The notes under the pieces are model-generated. The model ran no database searches. It had not been told where the DNA came from and saw only the letters and a list, made by a program, of their open reading frames with translations. Below are positions 8,446 through 14,959 of a stretch of 39,838 nucleotides of DNA, in pieces. Positions within the stretch are counted from its first letter, which is position 1; each line of letters starts with the position of its first letter. The translations under genes were made by a program, and so were the position numbers. Origin of the DNA: Acidobacteria bacterium RIFCSPLOWO2_12_FULL_54_10 (GTDB lineage Bacteria > Acidobacteriota > Terriglobia > 2-12-FULL-54-10); assembly GCA_001767075.1 (NCBI GenBank), contig MEKX01000139.1:1-39838 (forward strand). Reading direction: 5' to 3'.

Positions 8446-9900
8446 ATGAAACAAGATTACGATCTCATCGTTTTGGGCGGCGGGTCTGCGGGCTTGACAG
8501 CTGCAGGCATGGCTGCACAACTGGGCGTCAGGACATTGCTTGTTGAGCGCCACAAACTCGGTGGCGAATGCCTGAACACAGGCTGTATTCCGAGCAAAGC
8601 CCTTGTCCGGTCGGCCAACGTCGCTGCGTTGATGTCCCGCGCTTCGGAGTACGGCCTTGGGTTCGGCGGGCAAGTGGACTTCCCTGCTGTTATGGACCGC
8701 GTTGCGCAGGTCATTCGCCGTATTGAACCGCACAACAGCGCCGAAACTCTTGCCCGCTACGGCGTAGAAACCCAGTTCGGACAGGCCGCATTCCTTTCCA
8801 ATCACGAAGTCCAATTGAATGGCAGCACCCTGCGAAGCAGCAAGTTCGTCATCGCCACAGGATCACGTCCATTTGTGCCGCCTCTCGAAGGTCTAACCGA
8901 CTACCTCACCAACGAAACTCTATTCAGCATTCGCAACCAGCCTGCCCACTTGGTCATCGTTGGCGCGGGACCGGTCGGCGTGGAGATGGCTCAGGCATTC
9001 CGGCGCTTGGGCAGCAACGTTACGCTGCTCGAAAGGGCTCCTCGAATCTTGCCACGCGAGGATGAAGAAATATCGGCACACGCCGCAGTCTCTTTGAAGG
9101 CCGACGGTGTGCGAATTTATGTGGATGCAAAGTTGCTTTCCGACCGGGTTGAGTCGTCTCGTGTGGGAATAATCCACACCATTACTTTGGATCATCACGG
9201 CACTCAGGAGTCAATTACAGGTGACGCGCTGCTTGTCGCTGCTGGCCGCTTTCCGAATTTCGAGGAATTAAATCTGGACAAGGCAGGCATCATCGCCGAC
9301 CGCCAGGGAATTCGCATCGATAATCGCTGCCGGACGACCGCACCGAATATTTTCGCCTGTGGCGACGTCACCGGTCATTTCCAATTTACGCACATGGCGG
9401 AATATCAAGCCAAGGTTGCTGTCAGCAACGCCATCCTTCATTGGCCCATGAAGCTCGATTATCGCGCCGTGCCGTGGGCGATTTTCACTGATCCTGAGAT
9501 TGCCCGTGTGGGCTTGACCGAATTGGAAGCCAGAAAACAATTCGGTTCTGTTACCATCTTTCGCTCCTCGTTCCTCGATGAGGATCGCGCGATTGTTGAT
9601 GGATCGAATTCAGGCATGATCAAAGTCATCGCCAGCAAAAACGGCCGGAAAATCCGCGGTGCGCACATCATCGGCCCCAGAGCGTCTGAAATTATTATGG
9701 AGTTTGTGATTGCCATGCAGCATGGGCTTTCCGTTGCTGACCTTTCAAACACGATTCATCCTTACCCTTCTTATTCTCTGGCTGCGCGCCATGCAGCCGA
9801 TGGATACTGGCTCAAGAAATCCTCCCCAACGCTCGTGCGCTGGATTCAGCGAATCTTCGGCTATTCTGGACCCATTGCTGAACGGTTTCGGGGAGATTGA
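8446..9900 (+). CDS. Mercuric reductase-like / dihydrolipoamide dehydrogenase-family flavoprotein
   Basis: This 484-residue class I pyridine nucleotide-disulfide oxidoreductase has the FAD site VLGGGSAGLTAA, the redox disulfide GGECLNTGCIPSKAL and a second Rossmann motif IVGAGPVGVEMAQ. It also has the FAD-contacting stretch NIFACGDVTG and a C-terminal dimer domain. It lacks the N-terminal HMA domain and the C-terminal cysteine pair of true mercuric reductases. The active-site dyad region reads HPYPSYSLAARHAAD, with Leu where Lpd enzymes have Glu. It is therefore probably a MerA-like or SidA-like reductase of unknown substrate. I chose the ATG at 8446; a TTG at 8395 would overlap the previous stop. 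Confidence 0.85.
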   Translation: MKQDYDLIVLGGGSAGLTAAGMAAQLGVRTLLVERHKLGGECLNTGCIPSKALVRSANVAALMSRASEYGLGFGGQVDFPAVMDRVAQVIRRIEPHNSAETLARYGVETQFGQAAFLSNHEVQLNGSTLRSSKFVIATGSRPFVPPLEGLTDYLTNETLFSIRNQPAHLVIVGAGPVGVEMAQAFRRLGSNVTLLERAPRILPREDEEISAHAAVSLKADGVRIYVDAKLLSDRVESSRVGIIHTITLDHHGTQESITGDALLVAAGRFPNFEELNLDKAGIIADRQGIRIDNRCRTTAPNIFACGDVTGHFQFTHMAEYQAKVAVSNAILHWPMKLDYRAVPWAIFTDPEIARVGLTELEARKQFGSVTIFRSSFLDEDRAIVDGSNSGMIKVIASKNGRKIRGAHIIGPRASEIIMEFVIAMQHGLSVADLSNTIHPYPSYSLAARHAADGYWLKKSSPTLVRWIQRIFGYSGPIAERFRGD

Positions 9901-9941
9901 CGTACTATCCCCTTCAGTCCATCATCGCTCATGAGGAATCG

Positions 9942-11015
9942 ATGAAAGAGCCATCCGCTATCCTTGCTATAGTTTTAGTAATGGCAACGAACGCAATGCA
10001 TGCTCAAAGACCTGCTGAAACCTCCGCAGGCAGTGTGCGAAAAGCAATGACAGGCTTTGTATACGATGAAATCTATCTGCGGCATTTGGCTGGCGATACC
10101 GGCCATCCTGATCGCCCCGAGCGCCTGACTGCTGTACAGGACGGTTTGAAATCCAAGGGCTTGCTAAAGTTGTTGCTTCCCATCCAAGCGAGAAAAGTTT
10201 CCGATGACGTGCTGGAATTGGTCCATGACAAGGACTATCTTGCTTTGCTGCGCCGAGAGGCCGTGGATATTGCGGGTTTGCGGATGCTGAGCACGGGGGA
10301 CACGGTTATTTCCCCCGATTCACTTGAAGCGGCCTATTGGGCTGCTGGCGGAGTGCTTTCAGCCGTGGATGCGGTGATGAAGGGCGAGGTCGGCAACGCT
10401 TTCGCTGCCGTCCGGCCGCCAGGCCATCATGCCACCAGGAATCGCGGCATGGGGTTCTGCATCTTCAATAATGTGGCCGTTGCCGCGCGCTACTTGCAGC
10501 AAGCTCACGGCATTGCTCGCGTTTTAATTGTTGATTGGGATTATCACCATGGCAACGGTACGCAGGACATTTTTTACGATGACCCATCGATCTTTTATTT
10601 CAGCACTCACGATACCAGCGCCTATCCTGGTACCGGCTCTTCCAACGAAACGGGCAGTGGTCCTGGCGCAGGGGCTACGCTCAACATTCCCTTGCCGCGA
10701 GGCGCATCCGATGAGTTAATCCTCGAAGCTTTTCAGCAGCACCTGGTGCCAGCAGCCAGAATATTCAAACCGGACTTCATCTTGATCAGCGCTGGTTTTG
10801 ACGCCATGCGAAACGACTTGCTTGGCGAATTCGATGTCACCCCAGCGGGTTTTGCCGCCCTCACTCGCGTTGTCCACGATCTTGCGGTTGAGCTGAGTCA
10901 TGGCAGACTCGTCTCGGTCCTCGAAGGCGGTTACCGTTTGGATGGACTAGCCGCAAGCGTTGCAGCCCATGTTGAAGTATTGATGGAACCCGCTACCTCT
11001 GCACAATCCCACTAG
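9942..11015 (+). CDS. Histone-deacetylase-fold amidohydrolase with a predicted signal peptide
   Basis: This 357-residue zinc hydrolase of the arginase/deacetylase superfamily has the expected motifs in order: HPDRPERL, RPPGHHATRNRGMGFC, a zinc-binding DWDYHHGNGTQ, SAGFDAMRND and EGGYRLDGL. Relatives remove acetyl groups from lysine, polyamines or small amides. From the ATG at 9942 (GAGGA upstream) the protein begins MKEPSAILAIVLVMATNAMHAQ, which looks like a cleavable Sec signal peptide. That is unusual for this mostly cytoplasmic family. It follows the flavoprotein closely and is probably co-transcribed. The substrate cannot be read from sequence; an acetylpolyamine or other exported acetylated compound is possible. 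Confidence 0.87.
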   Translation: MKEPSAILAIVLVMATNAMHAQRPAETSAGSVRKAMTGFVYDEIYLRHLAGDTGHPDRPERLTAVQDGLKSKGLLKLLLPIQARKVSDDVLELVHDKDYLALLRREAVDIAGLRMLSTGDTVISPDSLEAAYWAAGGVLSAVDAVMKGEVGNAFAAVRPPGHHATRNRGMGFCIFNNVAVAARYLQQAHGIARVLIVDWDYHHGNGTQDIFYDDPSIFYFSTHDTSAYPGTGSSNETGSGPGAGATLNIPLPRGASDELILEAFQQHLVPAARIFKPDFILISAGFDAMRNDLLGEFDVTPAGFAALTRVVHDLAVELSHGRLVSVLEGGYRLDGLAASVAAHVEVLMEPATSAQSH

Positions 11016-11049
11016 CGTTAATGCAAGTCACCTGTTGTAACATTGCGAT

Positions 11050-12606
11050 ATGCACCGATCATCAAGTCATCCGACCGGTAAAGTGTATCTGGTCGGCGCT
11101 GGACCAGGCGATCCAGGTCTGCTGACGGTCAAAGGCAGACAGATTCTGCGCAGCGCGGATGTCGTTGTTTATGACTATCTCGCCAATCCTGAGCTACTCC
11201 TGGATGCCAAGCCGACCGCAGAAATCATTTATGTAGGCATGCACAAAGAAGAAAGGCTTTCTCAGGATCAAATCAACCGTCTTCTGGTCGAGCACGCTCA
11301 AGCGGGCAAGCAGGTTTGCCGTCTTAAAGGCGGCGACCCGTTTGTCTTTGGCCGCGGTGGAGAGGAGGCCGAGCACATCGCCGCTGCTGGCATTCCGATG
11401 GAAATTGTGCCTGGTGTCAGCGCTGGATACGCCGTGCCTGCTTATGCCGGAATCCCTCTAACGCACCGCCGCCTTTCCTCCAGCGTGTTGTTTATCACCG
11501 GCCATGAGGACCCGGAAAAAGAAAGTGCGTCCAATCTGAATTGGGAGGACATTTCACGAGGCGCCTCCACCTTGGTCTTCTTCATGGGCGTTAAAGCTCT
11601 GCCGCAGATCGCAGAAAACCTCATGCGAGTCGGGAAACCTGGTTCCACTCCGGTTGCTGTCATTCGCTGGGGCACCAGGGGCGAGCAACAAGTAGTCTTA
11701 GGTACCTTGGAAAACATCCAGAAGAAAGCTCAGCAAGCAGGCCTGAAACCGCCGGCCCTCACCGTCGTAGGCGATGTCGTTAATTTACGCGAGAAGCTTC
11801 GATGGTTTGAATCCCTGCCGCTTTTCGGCCAGCGGATATTGATCACCCGCCCACGGGAGCAAGCCGCAGCGCTGGCTGCGCCCTTGCGCGCGCTCGGTGC
11901 TGAAACCATCGAGTTGCCCACAATCGCGATTCAGGACCCGGACTCGTGGTCACCACTCGATGAAGCGATTTCCAGTATTCAGCAGTACCACTGGATTCTA
12001 TTTACCAGTTCCAACGGGGTGCGTAAATTCATGGATCGCATGAAAGCAGCCAACACCGATGTTCGGAAACTGAACGGCATCAAGATATGCGCCATCGGGC
12101 CGGCTACGGCGGATGAGTTAGCCAGATACCTTATTCAGGTCGATAAGGTTCCGCAAGAGTACCGCGCCGAAGGCATACTGGAGGCTTTCTCTGACGTGCC
12201 ATTAAACGGTGTCCGCATACTGATCCCCAGGGCTAAGGTTGCTCGCGACCTCCTGCCGGTTCAGTTGCGTCAGCGTGGCGCGGTAGTCGATGTAATCGAG
12301 GCTTACCGCTCCTTATTGCCTTCCGGCTCCCAGGAAAAAGCAGAGATCATTTTCACGCGCCACCGCCCCACGTTAATTATTTTCACCAGTTCTTCCACGG
12401 CGGAAAACCTCTTATCTCTCATCCCCTCGGAAAATATCTCAACGTGGCTCCGCGAGGTCAAAATAGCCTCTATTGGCCCGATTACCAGCCAGACGATTCG
12501 CAAGCATGGCCTGAAAGTGGATATTGAACCGAAGGATTTTACAATTCCTGCCTTAGTTGAGAGCATTGTCGCTGCTGTTCGGGGGGCATCCAAAGGCAGC
12601 GGTTGA
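11050..12606 (+). CDS. cobA-hemD: Fused uroporphyrinogen-III C-methyltransferase and uroporphyrinogen-III synthase
   Basis: This 518-residue bifunctional protein works at the tetrapyrrole branch point. Residues about 10-250 are a SUMT domain: VYLVGAGPGDPGLLTVKG, VCRLKGGDPFVFGRGGEE, PGVSAGYAVPAYAGIPLTHR. It methylates uroporphyrinogen III at C2 and C7 on the way to sirohaem or B12. Residues about 260-510 are a HemD domain (GQRILITRPREQAAALAAPL, ILFTSSNGVRKFMDR, ICAIGPATADEL), which closes the ring of hydroxymethylbilane. The fusion is known in several phyla. No hemC or sirohaem dehydrogenase lies nearby. Its last 54 bases overlap a convergent gene. Confidence 0.94.
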   Translation: MHRSSSHPTGKVYLVGAGPGDPGLLTVKGRQILRSADVVVYDYLANPELLLDAKPTAEIIYVGMHKEERLSQDQINRLLVEHAQAGKQVCRLKGGDPFVFGRGGEEAEHIAAAGIPMEIVPGVSAGYAVPAYAGIPLTHRRLSSSVLFITGHEDPEKESASNLNWEDISRGASTLVFFMGVKALPQIAENLMRVGKPGSTPVAVIRWGTRGEQQVVLGTLENIQKKAQQAGLKPPALTVVGDVVNLREKLRWFESLPLFGQRILITRPREQAAALAAPLRALGAETIELPTIAIQDPDSWSPLDEAISSIQQYHWILFTSSNGVRKFMDRMKAANTDVRKLNGIKICAIGPATADELARYLIQVDKVPQEYRAEGILEAFSDVPLNGVRILIPRAKVARDLLPVQLRQRGAVVDVIEAYRSLLPSGSQEKAEIIFTRHRPTLIIFTSSSTAENLLSLIPSENISTWLREVKIASIGPITSQTIRKHGLKVDIEPKDFTIPALVESIVAAVRGASKGSG

Positions 12607-12978
12607 AAAGTGGCAGGAGTTCTGTCTTAAAATCTCATCCAAATTTTGCGAGAAAACCGACCTGGGCAGCACCAAGTCGCAGCCTGCTTTATAGGCTTCT
12701 CGCTCGCGTTCCTTCTGAACATGGGAGATATAGCCGATGATATGAACTTTCAATTTTTCGTTCGCCTTCAGGCTGCCGATTAACGCCAAGGGTTCAGGAT
12801 TCACATTATTCAGGTCCAGCAGTAATACAGCAAGCGCTCCTGCCGCTTTTTCCAAAAATTTGCTTTCGTTGTTTGCGAATACTACCTCGATGCCCACCCG
12901 CTTCGCGGCAGCAGCAATCTTTCCCGTGAAGATCAGGTCTTGGGTGATCGCGAAGAAACGCGGTGTCTGCTGATCCAA
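12553..12978 (-). CDS. Small stand-alone receiver-like protein, degenerate
   Basis: This 141-residue protein resembles a response-regulator receiver with no output domain. It has the hydrophobic strand LAVLLLDLNN with an Asp at the usual phosphorylation place, followed by VHIIGYISHV and a final GCDLVLPRSVFSQNL. The acidic pair usually found after strand 1 is missing (FFAITQDLIFTGKI), and the conserved Lys before the last helix reads Arg or Ser. Phosphorylation is therefore doubtful. It may be a pseudo-receiver acting by protein contact. It converges with cobA-hemD, overlapping its 3' end by 54 bases; a shorter C-terminus is not possible because the stop is fixed. Confidence 0.7.
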   Translation of the reverse strand: MDQQTPRFFAITQDLIFTGKIAAAAKRVGIEVVFANNESKFLEKAAGALAVLLLDLNNVNPEPLALIGSLKANEKLKVHIIGYISHVQKEREREAYKAGCDLVLPRSVFSQNLDEILRQNSCHFSTAAFGCPPNSSDNALN

Positions 12979-13011
12979 TTTTTGTTATCCTTCCCGTTTT
13001 ATTAAAAAAAC

Positions 13012-13160
13012 GAGCCGGGAGGCCCTAATCAATTTGGTGGGTTTGATTAGGTTCCCGGCTCTAAGGACGCGCCATCCTGGGTGGATGGCTTTGGTCAAGT
13101 CTAGTCAGTGTGTGTGGTTCCAACGGAGCCTTTTCGCCTCAAGTCGGTCTCACTTGGGGC
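13012..13160 (+). ncRNA. Candidate structured RNA, four hairpins, family not recognised
   Basis: Four hairpins follow each other. H1 is 13012-13061 (GAGCCGGG/CCCGGCTC plus inner CCTAATCAA/TTGATTAGG). H2 is 13071-13089 (GCCATCC/GGATGGC). H3 is 13116-13130 (GGTTCC/GGAGCC). H4 is 13136-13160 (GCCTCAAGT/ACTTGGGGC). H1, H3 and H4 each contain a pair that is G-U on the plus strand but a C-A mismatch on the minus strand, which favours plus-strand transcription. TATTAA at 13000-13005 could be a -10 that starts the RNA at 13012. Against this, seven A bases at 13004-13010 make H1 a good intrinsic terminator for the minus strand. It could also be a leader or attenuator of the receiver gene. Confidence 0.5.
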
Positions 13161-13377
13161 AGGTACCGTTGTTTGATAAACAGTAGCAAATTTTTATATG
13201 GTTGTAAAGATTATTTTATTTTTTTCTACAATAATTGAAATTCATTGATTTTGCTCTCCTATCCGAGAAGAGCTTCAACCCAGTTTGTTTAGAAGGACAT
13301 GCCATTAAAAAATTGGGAAATCGATTTCGCCTATCCCTATGATAAATTGAATCTTCTTATTCAATAGGAGGAAAACC
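13161..13377. other. AT-rich intergenic stretch upstream of the tautomerase gene
   Basis: This stretch is AT-rich compared with its surroundings. A short hairpin TGTTT-GAT-AAACA near 13172 is followed by AAATTTTTATAT and might end the candidate RNA. At 13346-13365 ATTGAAT-CTTCTT-ATTCAAT forms a seven-pair hairpin whose 3' arm touches the Shine-Dalgarno AGGAGG (13366-13371) of the tautomerase gene. No ORF is seen. Confidence 0.5.
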
Positions 13378-13575
13378 ATGCCTCATGTACAGATCACATT
13401 GTTGGAAGGCCGGACCCCTGAGCAAAAACGCCGTGTCGTGGAGCGTATTACTCAGACATTAGTTGAGGAGATTGGAACAAATCGGGAAAACATCAGCATT
13501 GCTTTTTTAGAGGTGACCCCGGCCTGCTTTTCACTCGGCGGAATGCTCATGCTCGACCGCAAGAAAAGCCCGTAA
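13378..13575 (+). CDS. 4-oxalocrotonate tautomerase family protein
   Basis: This 65-residue protein is the usual size for a 4-OT subunit. After removal of Met it starts with the catalytic Pro1 (PHVQITLLEGR), has Arg11 and the conserved Phe50 region (ACFSLGG). The position of Arg39, needed for substrate carboxylate binding in the classical enzyme, is Ser here (NISIAF). It is therefore probably a family member with another substrate. A strong Shine-Dalgarno AGGAGG precedes the ATG and sits directly behind a small hairpin. It converges with the dCTP deaminase gene, 15 bases away. Confidence 0.88.
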   Translation: MPHVQITLLEGRTPEQKRRVVERITQTLVEEIGTNRENISIAFLEVTPACFSLGGMLMLDRKKSP

Positions 13576-13590
13576 GTTTTTTCGCAAGTA

Positions 13591-14748
13591 TTACGTTCTT
13601 CGCTTAAATTGTTTGCTGAGCGATAATCCTTGTGCCTGGTAGGATGATCCGATGCCCACTCCGTAGATTTTTTCCGGCGGCTCCATGAGCCGTTCGTACA
13701 CCAGTCGCCCGACGGTTTGTCCATCTTCAATCACGAAGGGTACCTCATGGGATCGTACTTCGAGCACGGCATGGGTTCCCTTGCCCTGTTCGAGCCCGTA
13801 TCCAAATCCTGGGTCAAAAAAGCCAGCGTAGTGAATCCGGAACTCGCCGACGGAGGGATCATAGGCGACTAACTCGCCGGCCAGATCAGGCGGAATGCTT
13901 ACTTTTTCCTTGGAGACCAGAATGTAAAAATCATCCGGATTGAGGATGATTCTCTGGCTTCCTTTGATCGGCTCCCAGAACTCTTCCATGTCGTAATAGT
14001 TCACGCGGCTGAGGTCTATGAGCGGTGCATGGCTCTTTGCTCTATAGCCAATCGTCTCACTTTGTTCTTTGCTCCTTAAGTCGATGGAAATCGGCAACCC
14101 GTGGCGGATTTCCGTGATAATCGCGGTATCATCTGAAGAATATACCAGGGGTTCTTCCTCGTGCAGCTTGCCCAGCGTGGCGCTTTCGCGCAGCAGCGGC
14201 GGTGTTCCCCGGATTAAACGTATTTGATTTAAGCGCATCCCTGAGTGCGCTGCTATGGTAAACGTTCGCGGCACCACCTCGGCATAGAGTTTCCCCCGGT
14301 ATCCGGACGGAACCCGTTCGAACTCCACGCCATAATCTGTTATCAGGCGAGTGAAAATATCCAGTCTTCCTGTCGTGCTTTTGGGATTTGCTTTCCCGGA
14401 TACGTCTTCCGGAAGATTCATCTCCTCCACCAGGGGGATGATGTACACGCACCTTTTTTCCAGGATCGCTCCTTGGCTCAGGTCGATCTGGATCATGCCA
14501 ATATCCCGGATTTTTTCGTCGACAGTAGAATGTTTTCCCGGCAGGAAGCTCGCTCTCACCCGATAAGCTACCGGTCCCAACCGCAAATCCAGGCTGGCCG
14601 GCTGCACCTGCACTTCATCGATCGGCGTTTCAGCTCGGATATGCTCTTTGTCGATGTATTCTTTTATTTTTTGATAGGGAAAGACTCCAGTAGTTCGTGA
14701 CTCCCGAAGGTCCTTCGACAATTCTGGAAACAATAAGTTGCGTGTCAT
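13591..14748 (-). CDS. dcd: dCTP deaminase, long two-domain form
   Basis: This 385-residue protein resembles the duplicated 2'-deoxycytidine-5'-triphosphate deaminase family, about twice the length of the usual Dcd. The first half has VQPASLDLRLGPVAYRVRA, GKANPKSTTGRLDIFTRLI and GYRGKLYAEVVPRTFTI. The second half repeats the jelly-roll pattern (LNPDDFYILVSKEKVSIPPDLAG, HYAGFFDPGFGYG). Dcd converts dCTP to dUTP for dTMP synthesis and belongs to the trimeric dUTPase fold. KSTTGRLD corresponds to the family's conserved RSSxxR region, in a changed form. It has no operon partner and is divergent from the TPR-GAF gene. Confidence 0.88.
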   Translation of the reverse strand: MTRNLLFPELSKDLRESRTTGVFPYQKIKEYIDKEHIRAETPIDEVQVQPASLDLRLGPVAYRVRASFLPGKHSTVDEKIRDIGMIQIDLSQGAILEKRCVYIIPLVEEMNLPEDVSGKANPKSTTGRLDIFTRLITDYGVEFERVPSGYRGKLYAEVVPRTFTIAAHSGMRLNQIRLIRGTPPLLRESATLGKLHEEEPLVYSSDDTAIITEIRHGLPISIDLRSKEQSETIGYRAKSHAPLIDLSRVNYYDMEEFWEPIKGSQRIILNPDDFYILVSKEKVSIPPDLAGELVAYDPSVGEFRIHYAGFFDPGFGYGLEQGKGTHAVLEVRSHEVPFVIEDGQTVGRLVYERLMEPPEKIYGVGIGSSYQAQGLSLSKQFKRRT

Positions 14749-14959
14749 ATCAAATTCAAAAGGGAAAAAGCAAAACTAGCATCCAAGAGCGTTGGGGTCA
14801 AGATATCTTCGCATGGAAGGCTGATGCGTCCATTTAGCCCCTGTTTACGTGAACGTTAAAATCATTTGCGGATTCCCCTATCCCAGGCCGTGTCTTTTCA
14901 TTAGAATATATGGGTTGTACATGCTTAGGGCTTCATGCGTGTGCCAGGGCATTTGCGTT

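Noticed and set aside
13012-13160. 6S RNA, cobalamin or c-di-GMP riboswitch identity for the four-hairpin region
   Set aside because: There is no pairing of 5' with 3' ends as in 6S RNA, and neither the B12 box nor the GEMM core was recognised.
14849-14959. N-terminal extension of the TPR-GAF protein
   Set aside because: The extra 37 codons give a cysteine-rich, poorly structured segment unlike the TPR body, and the ATG at 14960 begins directly with the first TPR helix.
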